Below, piece after piece: positions 22,970 to 31,041 of a stretch of 57,839 nucleotides of DNA. Every line of letters begins with the position of its first letter. Position 1 is the first letter of the stretch. The position numbers and the translations under genes were made by a program. This DNA comes from Hydrogenothermaceae bacterium (lineage in GTDB: Bacteria > Aquificota > Aquificia > Aquificales > Hydrogenothermaceae): the NCBI GenBank assembly GCA_015490675.1, contig WFXI01000320.1, positions 89,640 to 147,478 on the forward strand. Direction: 5' to 3'. The notes beneath the pieces were generated by a model that saw only the letters and a list, made by a program, of their open reading frames with translations, made no database searches and had not been told where the DNA came from.

Positions 22970-24445
22970 ATGAAAAAAATAGAAACCTATTTAAATGCAG
23001 ATACCCCCTGTATTTGGATAAATACTCACGAATATAAAAGAGCAATAAAAATACTAGACAATATATTAAAAGAACAAGTAAAAACATTAAGAATATGGAG
23101 TATAACAAAAGAAATACATTCATTAAACAAAGAAACTTTAACAAATATTGAGAAACAAGTAATAGAAGATGTATCTGAACAAACACAATCAATAGCAGAA
23201 TTACCACTAAACTATATACTAGACCCTAGAATATTAACAACAGTAATGGTGCTACTAGATTATCATAGATTTCTAGATGAAATATTCATAGCAAGAAAAC
23301 TACTAGATGCCATAGAAAACGAAAACTTCAATCAAATAATAATAATATCTCCAAATCCAGTAATTCCTACAGAAATAGAAAAATATATAACAATAATAGA
23401 TTTACCTTTACCTAGTGAAAAAGAGTTAGAAAATAAACTTATAGAAACTGTAAAAGAACAAAGCTTTGATGAAAACTTTAAAGAAAAATTGAAAAATGAT
23501 GAAAATCTAAGAAAAAATCTTGCAAAAGCAGGAAAAGGTCTAACTCTAACCGAGTTTGAAGAAGCAATTTCAATATCTTTAAAGGATAAAGATATTATTG
23601 ATTTAAAAGACATTTTTGAGCAAAAGAAACAGCTCGTCAAAAAAACTTCCGGGCTTGAAATATTTGACCCTGAAGATATTGATGAAATAAAAGGACTAGA
23701 TATTGCAAAAAACTACATAACAAAAGCAATAAAATCAGGCATAGGAAAAGGAAGTTTACTTGTTGGTATACCAGGAACAGGTAAATCTTTACTGGCAAAA
23801 CAAATAGGAAAAATAACAGAACTTCCAACAATCGTTCTAGACCTTGGAGCAATATTTGGTTCCCTTGTTGGAGAATCTGAAAGAAACATATCTCACGCCC
23901 TTAAAACTGTTGAGGCTATGGCTCCCTGCATATTATTTATTGATGAACTGGAAAAGGGACTTTCTGGTATTAACTCATCTGACAAAACAGATGGCGGAAC
24001 AGGCTCAAGAGTTTTTGGAAAATTTTTAACCTGGCTTAATGATAAAAATTCTGGAGTCTATGTAATAGCCACAGCAAACGACATTTCAAAACTTCCACCT
24101 GAATTTACAAGAAGTGGAAGATGGAACTGGATATTCTTTGTTGATCTTCCAAATAAAGAAGAAAGAGAAGAAATGCTCAAATACTACTGCAAAAAATACG
24201 GCGTTAAATACACTCCTGTAAATACAGAAAACTTTACAGGGGCTGAAATTAAGGCTCTTGTTGAAAATGCTTACATACTTGGATGCTCTTTAGAGGAGGC
24301 TAAAGAGTCTGTAATTCCAATATATATGACAAGAAAAGAAGAAATAGAACACATGAGAAAAATGGCTAGAGGAAGATTTATTCCTGCTTCAAAACCAGAA
24401 AGTAAAAAACCTAAAGTTACAAAAAGAAAATTAACATCTGTTTAA
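22970..24445 (+). CDS. Ycf46-like AAA+ ATPase, copy 1
   Basis: 491 aa, the usual Ycf46 length. The N-terminal half is a degenerate ATPase-like domain starting with the family-type I-W-I-N-T-H-E segment (residues 15-21). The C-terminal AAA+ module has Walker A GIPGTGKS (about 265), Walker B ILFIDELEKGL (about 321), sensor IATAND and arginine region RSGRWNW. Ycf46 proteins are poorly understood AAA ATPases linked to Ycf35/DUF2997. The gene follows that pair here. A second homologue of nearly equal length is at 40759. A basic C-terminal tail (KPKVTKRKL) may contact nucleic acid. Confidence 0.85.
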   Translation: MKKIETYLNADTPCIWINTHEYKRAIKILDNILKEQVKTLRIWSITKEIHSLNKETLTNIEKQVIEDVSEQTQSIAELPLNYILDPRILTTVMVLLDYHRFLDEIFIARKLLDAIENENFNQIIIISPNPVIPTEIEKYITIIDLPLPSEKELENKLIETVKEQSFDENFKEKLKNDENLRKNLAKAGKGLTLTEFEEAISISLKDKDIIDLKDIFEQKKQLVKKTSGLEIFDPEDIDEIKGLDIAKNYITKAIKSGIGKGSLLVGIPGTGKSLLAKQIGKITELPTIVLDLGAIFGSLVGESERNISHALKTVEAMAPCILFIDELEKGLSGINSSDKTDGGTGSRVFGKFLTWLNDKNSGVYVIATANDISKLPPEFTRSGRWNWIFFVDLPNKEEREEMLKYYCKKYGVKYTPVNTENFTGAEIKALVENAYILGCSLEEAKESVIPIYMTRKEEIEHMRKMARGRFIPASKPESKKPKVTKRKLTSV

Positions 24446-24459
24446 GGAGAAAAGAAACA

Positions 24460-25389
24460 ATGAAAACTTTACCCCTTTTTGAAAAAACATCTCCAAAGTT
24501 TGAACTATTTTTTACAGATGAAGTGGATAAGAAATATTTAGAAAAGCATCCCGCTTTAAATGCATATTCAAACCTTTTTGACAGCAATCTTCTTCTTCCT
24601 CTTTTAAAAAATAAACCATTAAAAAATGAACTTTATATCAAAGAAACCGCAATCAAAGTTCTATTAGAAAAAGAAAAAATCCAGTATAAGCAAGACTTAA
24701 ACAAGCTGAAAAACTATACTGAAAAAGAAATTAAAGCAATCATATACTCAAAAAAACATTCTCAAGAAAATATTCTACAAATCTACCTTAACGAAAATTA
24801 CTCTCCTGTTGCAGTTTACAGAAAACAACCTGAAAAAGTAGCAAAAATAATAACTGTAAAAAAACACCCTGAAAAAATAGCAGCAATTGATTTTCTTTTA
24901 CATATAGCTCATTTTTCAGAAGATATAAGCAAAGAAAAAATAAACGAAATAATGATAAGTAAAATTGACAAAATTATAAATTCAAGAAAAAACTTAGAAA
25001 GCATCCTTGAAAATGCTATAAAAGAATTTGAGGTTTCTGACATTATATTTACAAGTCTAAACACTTTTTATGTAATATCTGTAAAAGATAAAAAAATAAA
25101 AATTGAAGTAGACAAAATAAAACAATATTACACTCAAGAATGTGAAGATTTTTCTTTTGATATTGAAAATGTCCCAGAAGATCCAATCTCTTTAAAAGAA
25201 GAAATGAAAATCCTAAAAATGCATATTAAAAATATTTTTAAAAGGAATAACACAGAATCTCTAACAAAATTACCTGAGGAAGATAAACAAGATGTTATTT
25301 ATACATATATAAAATATAAAAAGTTAAAAGAAAAAATAAATCTAGAAAAAAAGGCTAAAAAAAATGAAAAACAACGAGCTACTCAATAA
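24460..25389 (+). CDS. Hypothetical protein downstream of the Ycf46-like ATPase
   Basis: 309 aa, Lys-rich and largely helical, with a possible small alpha/beta section around residues 200-240 (DIIFTSLNTFYVISVKDKKIKIEV). It starts MKTLPLFEKT. LPLF resembles the last four residues of the QLxLF clamp-binding pentapeptide but lacks the Gln, so this is only suggestive. The 3' end overlaps the PP-loop gene by 26 bases, so the two are coupled. No family recognised. Confidence 0.7.
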   Translation: MKTLPLFEKTSPKFELFFTDEVDKKYLEKHPALNAYSNLFDSNLLLPLLKNKPLKNELYIKETAIKVLLEKEKIQYKQDLNKLKNYTEKEIKAIIYSKKHSQENILQIYLNENYSPVAVYRKQPEKVAKIITVKKHPEKIAAIDFLLHIAHFSEDISKEKINEIMISKIDKIINSRKNLESILENAIKEFEVSDIIFTSLNTFYVISVKDKKIKIEVDKIKQYYTQECEDFSFDIENVPEDPISLKEEMKILKMHIKNIFKRNNTESLTKLPEEDKQDVIYTYIKYKKLKEKINLEKKAKKNEKQRATQ

Positions 25390-26266
25390 AATTAAATCAG
25401 ATTATGATATGTACTATGTGGCTGTATCTGGAGGTAAAGATTCAACAGCTACTTTACTTTGGTGTCTTGATAATCTTCCAAAAGAAAAAATAAAAGTCTT
25501 TTTTATAGATATTGGCAATGAATCAACTATTACATTAGATTACATAAGATATCTTGAACAAGAATTAAAGCATAGAATATGGAGAATAACACCTAAAAAG
25601 ACCTTCTCAGAACTTATTCTAGAAAAAAAATTCTTTCCATCTCCATATGCAAGATTTTGCACAAATCTACTTAAAATAGAACCTGCAAAGGAAATACTAA
25701 ATATACTAAAAGGAAAGAAAAAAAATATAGAAAACATAAAAAACACAGACCAGATTATAAAAATAAAAAATTCCTTACCTAAAAATCCAAAAATACTTGT
25801 TATTACTGGAGTAAGGGCAGATGAATCACTTACAAGAAGTAAATACTCCCAATACGACAAAAACAATCCTTTAACCCAAACAGATGTCTTTCGTCCTATA
25901 CTCTACTGGAGTGTGGAAGATGTTTTTAACTATCTTAAAGAGAAAAAAATAAAACCAAATCCTCTTTATGAAATGGGATGTAGTAGAGTTGGATGCTTCC
26001 CTTGTATATTTGCAAAAGAAAAAGAAATAAAACTTTTATTTGAAAACCAAAATTTTGAATACGATAGAAAAAGAATAATACTTTTAGAAGAAAAAATAGG
26101 AAGAAAATTCTTTATACATAAATCTCTAAAGGAAAAATATAACTATATAAAAAGAAATGAAAAAAAAGAAAATTTATCCTTATTTAATACTTCAAAAGAT
26201 AAAGAAAAAGAAAAAAAAGAAGATACAGATATATGTACTGTCAAAGGGTTTAGCTTTTGCGAATAA
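25364..26266 (+). CDS. PP-loop (PAPS-reductase-like) ATP pyrophosphatase
   Basis: 300 aa. The PP-loop SGGKDSTA is at about residues 19-26. The C-terminal signature FRPILYWSVEDVFNYL..NPLYEMGCSRVGCFPC (about 178-220) is typical of the PAPS reductase/adenine nucleotide alpha-hydrolase family, with a Cys pair (CSRVGCFPC) that could bind a metal or Fe-S cluster. No sulfate-assimilation genes are nearby, so base or sulfur modification of nucleic acid (as in DndC relatives) is possible. A Lys/Glu-rich tail follows the core. Coupled to the preceding gene. Confidence 0.85.
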   Translation: MKNNELLNKIKSDYDMYYVAVSGGKDSTATLLWCLDNLPKEKIKVFFIDIGNESTITLDYIRYLEQELKHRIWRITPKKTFSELILEKKFFPSPYARFCTNLLKIEPAKEILNILKGKKKNIENIKNTDQIIKIKNSLPKNPKILVITGVRADESLTRSKYSQYDKNNPLTQTDVFRPILYWSVEDVFNYLKEKKIKPNPLYEMGCSRVGCFPCIFAKEKEIKLLFENQNFEYDRKRIILLEEKIGRKFFIHKSLKEKYNYIKRNEKKENLSLFNTSKDKEKEKKEDTDICTVKGFSFCE

Positions 26267-26303
26267 AATTTGTCAATGAAAAATTAAAATAAAAAGGTAA
26301 AAA

Positions 26304-26531
26304 ATGAAAAAATATGGATTACTAACTTTATTACTTTTTATAAGAATAATAACACTTAGCAGCATTATACTTATAACACTAAAACTCCTAGGGAAAAACA
26401 TAGAATTTGAATATAATCTCTTACTGACTACCTGGATTACATCAACAATAGTAACACTAGTATTAAGACACTTTATAGAATTGAAAATTTTCAGGAAAAA
26501 GGGAAAACACCCAATAAAATTGAAAAAATAA
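26304..26531 (+). CDS. Small two-TM membrane protein
   Basis: 75 aa with two predicted transmembrane helices (residues 5-28 and 38-57) and a very basic cytoplasmic C-terminus (FRKKGKHPIKLKK). AAGG precedes ATG. No family recognised. It is unlinked to the PP-loop gene apart from a 37-base gap. Confidence 0.6.
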   Translation: MKKYGLLTLLLFIRIITLSSIILITLKLLGKNIEFEYNLLLTTWITSTIVTLVLRHFIELKIFRKKGKHPIKLKK

Positions 26532-26558
26532 TCATTAAAATTTAAAAAAGGAGAAGAT

Positions 26559-27050
26559 ATGATAAAAAAATTGCTTAAAAAAATAGAACACTTAGATAAT
26601 AACAAAAAAATAACAATAAAAATAAACGATGAATTTGCCACTTATATTGAAGCTGGCAAACTAAAAAATGCATTAAAAGAAAAAGGAAAAATATTTTTTG
26701 AAGATGGATGTTACGATGTATTCATAGACTTTACAAAAACTTTTCCTTACAGTTCCTACGGGTGGTATAAAAGATACGGCCTACTTTCCTTTAATGGTAA
26801 AACCCCTACCTTATTTAGAGATGGAGATAACTGGAAAATATATAAAGATGACCTCTCAAATATCCCTTATTACTTTTATGACATAACAGAAAAAAACAAT
26901 GGACCAGGATTTTACAACTTAATTGAAGAAGATTTAATGCCAGAAGAAGAATATGAAAAAACATACAACTGTTACTACTTTGAAAACATATATCAAATTA
27001 AAATAAAAGAATTCGAAACAGATACTATACTCGCAAAATTACAAGTTTGA
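26559..27050 (+). CDS. Hypothetical protein
   Basis: 163 aa with a strong AAGGAG site. It is aromatic-rich and mixed alpha/beta (FFEDGCYDVFIDFTKTFPYSSYGWYKRYG), without transmembrane segments or signal peptide. Not recognised. It opens the long run of small accessory genes that each have their own strong ribosome site. Confidence 0.65.
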   Translation: MIKKLLKKIEHLDNNKKITIKINDEFATYIEAGKLKNALKEKGKIFFEDGCYDVFIDFTKTFPYSSYGWYKRYGLLSFNGKTPTLFRDGDNWKIYKDDLSNIPYYFYDITEKNNGPGFYNLIEEDLMPEEEYEKTYNCYYFENIYQIKIKEFETDTILAKLQV

Positions 27051-27102
27051 AATCTTAAATTTAATTCTCCACAAAATTTAACACTCAAAACTTCTTCTTT
27101 TT

Positions 27103-27143
27103 AAATCTAAAAGTTTCATAAGTAAATTTTTTCCTACAAGGAG
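27103..27143 (+). promoter_or_regulatory. Recurrent leader motif, copy before the 83-aa TM protein
   Basis: AAATCTAAAAGTTTCATAAG, then TAAATTTTTTCCTACAAGGAG. It shares its layout with the copies before 35863, 44618, 45623 and 46838: TCTAAAAGTT, a gap of about 5 bases, TAAGTAAATTTTCCT, then the Shine-Dalgarno. Candidate promoter or translational leader. Confidence 0.5.
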
Positions 27144-27149
27144 ATTAAA

Positions 27150-27401
27150 ATGAAACTTTTTGAAAGAGAAATGGCTATGCCAAAATGGAAATACACAATG
27201 TTCAAAACAATGGACATCCTAAGATCTAAAGAATTCTGGAAAAAACTATTTGAAGGAATAATACTCGTTCTAGGTACTACTTTACTAAGTATTGCCTTTT
27301 GGATGATTATGTGGATTTTTGGAGAAGACGAGCTAAAAGTGAATAGGGAAAATCCTGACTACCAAATAAAGCAAAATACTACCTACCAAAAAGCCGATTA
27401 A
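27150..27401 (+). CDS. Small single-TM protein
   Basis: 83 aa. An amphipathic, charged N-terminus (residues 1-35) is followed by one strong transmembrane helix (about 37-62, IILVLGTTLLSIAFWMIMWIFG) and a polar tail. It has the ribosome site AAGGAG and the recurrent leader motif. Probably an inner-membrane protein. Unknown role. Confidence 0.6.
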   Translation: MKLFEREMAMPKWKYTMFKTMDILRSKEFWKKLFEGIILVLGTTLLSIAFWMIMWIFGEDELKVNRENPDYQIKQNTTYQKAD

Positions 27402-27501
27402 CTGTCCTATAAAATATCCTAATTCTTTTTCGTCCATAAAAATAATATTCGACACATTAAAATCATTCTTAAAATTATTTTATAGTCAAAGGAGAAGAAT
27501 A

Positions 27502-28140
27502 ATGAAAAAAGTTTTGCCCCCTTGGATGTTAACACAAAAAGAATATGAAGAAATATTTAAAATTTTAGAAAAACAAGAAAAAATGTCAGAAAGAGAAGCG
27601 AAAATTCTAAAATTTTACTTTGATCACTTCTTTCTGACAGGAATGACAAATCATAAAGACTGGGTTAGAGAAGCATTAATAAAAGGAGAAGTAGTCCCTA
27701 AAAAAACTCTGAAAGAATATCCTGACCTTAAAATAGAAAAAATTCCAGATGCAATCATATGGCCAGAATATAACCTTATTCCGGATTTCACTGAAATCTC
27801 TATATGGCTAAAGAACACAATAGAAAGGCAACCAGGTTTTATAAGCATTTTAACAAAAGCTCTAGAAGAAGCAGCAAATAAAATCCCCGATATTAAATTC
27901 TCAAGAATTTATGTTTACATAACAGAAAAACCTTACCTCGAATATCTTCCTTTGCAGTTAAACCCATCAAAAGAAATCCAGCCTTATTTGCTAACAACAA
28001 GAAAAGCAATAAAAGAATTAATTCCTAAACTAAAAGAATATGAAAAAAAACTAACTGAAGAAATTATAGAAAAAACCGGATTTGATCCCTTCAAAGTTTT
28101 AAAAGAAACTTCAAAAGAATTTAATAAAAAATACAACTAA
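27502..28140 (+). CDS. Hypothetical soluble protein
   Basis: 212 aa, helical at both ends with a proline-containing middle, no signal or TM, and a strong AAAGGAG site. It begins KKVLPPWMLTQKEYEEIFKIL. I do not recognise a family. It stands alone with about 100 bases on the 5' side and 70 on the 3' side. Confidence 0.65.
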   Translation: MKKVLPPWMLTQKEYEEIFKILEKQEKMSEREAKILKFYFDHFFLTGMTNHKDWVREALIKGEVVPKKTLKEYPDLKIEKIPDAIIWPEYNLIPDFTEISIWLKNTIERQPGFISILTKALEEAANKIPDIKFSRIYVYITEKPYLEYLPLQLNPSKEIQPYLLTTRKAIKELIPKLKEYEKKLTEEIIEKTGFDPFKVLKETSKEFNKKYN

Positions 28141-28213
28141 CCACCTTTCCCATCCTTTTTAAAATCTAAAAGTTATTCTTTTAAATTTTAAACACAGATA
28201 CAGGAGAACAAAA

Positions 28214-28447
28214 ATGGGACTAATGAAAGACCAGCTTGGAAGATACTTAGATGAACTTCAAAGACAAAAAGACTACTATGACTATTACCACGAGGAATAT
28301 CCAGAGAAACTTAAAGAAAAACTTGAAGAATGGAGAATGATAGATGATGAGCCACCACTACCACCAGAAGAAGAAGAATTTATAGTAAAAGACAAAAATT
28401 TAGAAGAAAAAGATGATGATGATTTGAAAAACAATGAAAGGAGGTAA
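28214..28447 (+). CDS. Small acidic protein
   Basis: 77 aa, strongly acidic, with a Tyr/Gln-rich helix first (RYLDELQRQKDYYDYYHEEY) and then an Asp/Glu run to the C-terminus (PPEEEEF.., EEKDDDDLK). It looks like a DNA-mimic or charge-only linker by composition, but nothing proves this. It ends 5 bases before the next ATG, whose GGAGG lies inside its last codons. Confidence 0.6.
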   Translation: MGLMKDQLGRYLDELQRQKDYYDYYHEEYPEKLKEKLEEWRMIDDEPPLPPEEEEFIVKDKNLEEKDDDDLKNNERR

Positions 28448-28452
28448 AAACG

Positions 28453-29004
28453 ATGGGAGCATACTATCACGCAGTAATTGGAAAAAATAAAAAAAGATTG
28501 AAAAGACTATCTTCTTGGCAAGCAAATAACGGAGCAAAACTGTTAGAACACTCTTATTTAGACAATAACTATGTGAACACTGTTATGAACAAACTTTTAA
28601 ACAAGCCTCAGAAACTTGGCTGGCTTTGTGATTATCACAAGGGAGAAATTGACTGGAATAATGTTCCTGAAAATAAAAAATGGCAGCCAAAGGTATTAAA
28701 AGGGGACTGCTATGTAATAAATCACGATAAAAAAGAATACATAGACATTAAAAAGTATAGAGAACTTGCTTTAAAAGATAAAGCATTCCACAAAATTTTT
28801 GATGGTTTTGTTTACATAATTCACCCTGTTCCACTTTTAACAAACTCAGACAAAACTGCAATGGGAGGAGGAGATTACGGAGAGGATTATTTCCTTAGAG
28901 GACATTGGTATTTAGACACTATAGAGGTTAAAAATAAACTCCCTAAAAAAATTAAAGAAGAATATACAGATATAACAGAACAATCTCTCGTATTATACGA
29001 ATAA
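28453..29004 (+). CDS. Hypothetical protein
   Basis: 183 aa with a perfect AAAGGAGG site. It starts MGAYYHAVIGKNKKR and contains a Trp/His-rich core (WLCDYHKGEIDW, FVYIIHPVPLL) and a glycine-rich turn (MGGGDYGEDYFLRGHWYL). It is probably a compact alpha/beta domain. I have seen such short plasmid/phage proteins but cannot name the family. The reading frame of the next, broken gene begins in the same frame directly after this stop. Confidence 0.65.
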   Translation: MGAYYHAVIGKNKKRLKRLSSWQANNGAKLLEHSYLDNNYVNTVMNKLLNKPQKLGWLCDYHKGEIDWNNVPENKKWQPKVLKGDCYVINHDKKEYIDIKKYRELALKDKAFHKIFDGFVYIIHPVPLLTNSDKTAMGGGDYGEDYFLRGHWYLDTIEVKNKLPKKIKEEYTDITEQSLVLYE

Positions 29005-29026
29005 ACCACGAAAAGAGATAAGAAAG

Positions 29027-29367
29027 ATGAAGCTAGAAAAAAAGTTTTTGATAAAGAAGTTAAATGTCCTTCTTGCAATTATAAAACCCACATTCCCTTT
29101 TCTTTAGATAAACAAAATTGGTTTTGTGGAAAATGCATAGCAGATATTATCAGCAGAGATTACATAGTTGCAGATAAAACTTTTAATCCAAATGACTTTC
29201 CTGATGTTCTCTTTCCAAATTGGTACGACAAGGAATATTTTGAAGAAACATACGGAAAAAAACTTACAGATGAGCAGTGGCAAAAGCTGAAAGAAGAACT
29301 TGAATATTCTGAAATTATGGACAATGTGTCTGACATAGTCTACGAATTAATTCCAAATGAAATATAA
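29027..29367 (+). pseudogene. Zinc-ribbon protein interrupted by a one-base shift at an A7 run
   Basis: ATG 29027 opens MKLEKK, then A7 at 29037-29043. The open frame continues only after a -1 shift, as VFDKEVKCPSCNYKTH..WFCGKCIADI and so on, to TAA 29367. In the ATG frame the run reads A-AAA-AAG, the classical -1 slippery heptamer. The zinc ribbon (CPSC..CGKC) and the C-terminal 65 residues are intact, and the latter are clearly related to the next gene (FNPNxxPxxxFxNW, VSxIV). Between 29005 and 29345 the long frame has no start codon. So this is programmed frameshifting, a sequencing error in A7/A8, or a recent pseudogene. About 113 aa if joined. Confidence 0.65.
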
Positions 29368-29377
29368 GGAGAGAAAA

Positions 29378-29602
29378 ATGAATAAAAAAGAATTTAACCC
29401 TAACAATTATCCAAACATATTCTTTGCTAACTGGTTTGAAAAAGAACATTTTGAATGGTTTTTAGGAAAAGAACTAACAAATGATGAATTTCAAGAAATC
29501 AAAAAACAAATGGAAGATGACCTTATTATCGCAGACAAAGTTTCTGAAATAGTTCAAGACTATATTGAAAGCTATTATAAAAACACTTTAGGAGGTAAAT
29601 AA
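29378..29602 (+). CDS. Small protein, paralogue of the preceding zinc-ribbon gene's C-terminus
   Basis: 74 aa from ATG 29378 behind AAGGAG (the track's 29357 adds seven residues without a ribosome site). Residues 4-66 align with the C-terminal domain of the broken gene before it: FNPN-x2-P-x3-F-x-NW-x2-KE-x-FE-x3-GK-x-LT, then VS-x-IV. It is therefore a tandem duplicate that lacks the zinc ribbon. Acidic, helical. Function unknown. Confidence 0.7.
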   Translation: MNKKEFNPNNYPNIFFANWFEKEHFEWFLGKELTNDEFQEIKKQMEDDLIIADKVSEIVQDYIESYYKNTLGGK

Positions 29603-29603
29603 T

Positions 29604-30143
29604 ATGCTCGTGACAACTTCAAAAGAAAAATTTTACTCTCTTAGAGAGTTTATTGACTACATAAAAAATGATGAAAGATTTGAAAATGCTTTAAGAAGTT
29701 TTGTTTTAGAGTTTAAAAAAGGTTTGAAAGAAGGACTTGACTTAATTGGAAGAATTGAACTAAATGCAAAAAACATTGATGAGCTTAAACAAGAGATGAG
29801 AGAAAAAAGAATAAGTTTTATTAACTTATCTACTGATGAAATGATTTACTACGCAGAGTTTATATGCGACAAGGCTAATGTAGTATGTGAGGTTAAAGTT
29901 GATGATGAAGGAGATTTAATTTACAAAGAAGTCTATCTTGACTTCAATCCAAAAGTTTTCAAAAATGTAGCATTTCTGTATTTTTTAGAAAGAGGTAACA
30001 AACCTGAACTTACGGAAGAAGAATGGCAAAAATTTAAAGAAAGATATGAATCAGAAGAATTACCAGAAGAACTATGGAAACGTATCAATGATTTTGAGTA
30101 TGAAATTAAAGAAAAAGTAAAAGAAAAGGAGAAAGTGTTATAA
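29604..30143 (+). CDS. Hypothetical protein of a plasmid family (paralogue at 48009)
   Basis: 179 aa with GGAGG upstream. The C-terminal half (LDFNPKVFKNVAFLYF..EEWQKFKERYESEELPEELW) clearly resembles the 48009 gene (LDFHPSLFDNIAFLYY..KKWKKFKDYFETIDMPDELY). The N-terminal third (REFIDYIKNDERFENAL) also matches in layout. Acidic and soluble. Two diverged copies on one replicon suggest a family with distinct partners. Function unknown. Confidence 0.7.
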   Translation: MLVTTSKEKFYSLREFIDYIKNDERFENALRSFVLEFKKGLKEGLDLIGRIELNAKNIDELKQEMREKRISFINLSTDEMIYYAEFICDKANVVCEVKVDDEGDLIYKEVYLDFNPKVFKNVAFLYFLERGNKPELTEEEWQKFKERYESEELPEELWKRINDFEYEIKEKVKEKEKVL

Positions 30144-30251
30144 AAGCAAAATACAAAACTTTTACGACATATTGAAAGAAAAAGGATATACAGTAATCCC
30201 ATTAGACCTTGAGATTGATCACTTTATTTATTTTTAAAAAAGGTAAGAGCA

Positions 30252-30332
30252 ATGAAATTATATAGAATACCTATTAAAACAGCTAAATCTATAATCAAAA
30301 AAATAAAAAGGGAGGTTAACAACTATGCCTAA
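30252..30332 (+). CDS. Short basic leader peptide, low confidence
   Basis: 26 codons from ATG with AAGGTAAGAG upstream, encoding a Lys/Arg/Ile peptide (MKLYRIPIKTAKSIIKK..). Its end overlaps the start of the next gene by 8 bases, and the next gene's GGGAGG lies inside it. It may be translated only to couple to the next gene, or not at all. Confidence 0.35.
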   Translation: MKLYRIPIKTAKSIIKKIKREVNNYA

Positions 30333-30879
30333 CTATGTAGATGTAGTAATTACGTTAAAATCAAAAAATAAAAAAATAATTAAAAAGTTTATAGAAAAGT
30401 TTAAGAAAGAAGGATTTGAAGGATTTATCCCAATTCCAAGAAATTTAAAAGATGTGAACGAACAAGTGGATTTTACATATAAACACTGGGGAACAAAAGG
30501 AATAGAACCTCAAACACTTAACACAGGAGATAACTATATTGTATTTATCTCACATTGGAGTCCTCCCTATGAATTTTTGCTAAATGTTTCTAAGGACTAT
30601 CCTGAAATTGAATTTACTCTTGAATGGATTGATGATGGAGAAATAGAACTTCATAAACACACTATCAAAAATGGAAAAGAAATAAATTATAAAAAATATT
30701 TACATTTAATATCTGACGATATTGACCTTTATGAAGATGAAATTGAATATTTTATGGAAAAAATTGAGAAAGTTTTAAAGGAAACAGATGAGGCAATTAT
30801 TGATGATGAACACATAAAAGGAAAAGAAAAAATACTAAAAAAAGTAAAAAACTTAACAAAAACAAGTTATGTAAAATAA
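30325..30879 (+). CDS. YubB/Api92-like (ferredoxin-fold) protein
   Basis: 184 aa. The order MPNYVDVVITLKSKNK, IPIPRNLKDV, YKHWGTKGIEP, FISHWSPPYEFLLNVSKDYPEIEFTLEWIDDG matches the DUF1281/YubB ferredoxin-like plasmid and phage family, in which MPNW-x-x-N, KWGTKW and the TAWSPP strand recur. The acidic C-terminal 60 residues are an extension. The function of the family is unknown; it is typical of mobile elements. GGGAGG precedes the start. Confidence 0.75.
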   Translation: MPNYVDVVITLKSKNKKIIKKFIEKFKKEGFEGFIPIPRNLKDVNEQVDFTYKHWGTKGIEPQTLNTGDNYIVFISHWSPPYEFLLNVSKDYPEIEFTLEWIDDGEIELHKHTIKNGKEINYKKYLHLISDDIDLYEDEIEYFMEKIEKVLKETDEAIIDDEHIKGKEKILKKVKNLTKTSYVK

Positions 30880-31041
30880 GAAAATTAATTTGAAAATTGA
30901 TATTAAAAGAAAAAGGCTGTTTCTGGCTTTTAATCCTTGAAAACTTATCTTCCAACTACTAGTAAATTTGAATTTAAAAGGTTTCCCCATATTCTTTAAA
31001 ATCCAAAAGTTATGAATTTAAATTTTTAAATGGAGAAAAAG

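Noticed and set aside
30145-30237. Reading frame SKIQNFYDILKEKGY.. to TAA
   Set aside because: It looks coding but has no start codon or ribosome site; perhaps a fragment of an old gene.
30890-30960. Possible terminator (AAAAAGGCTGTTTCTGGCTTTT)
   Set aside because: The arms do not pair well; G/G and C/C clashes leave only a weak stem.
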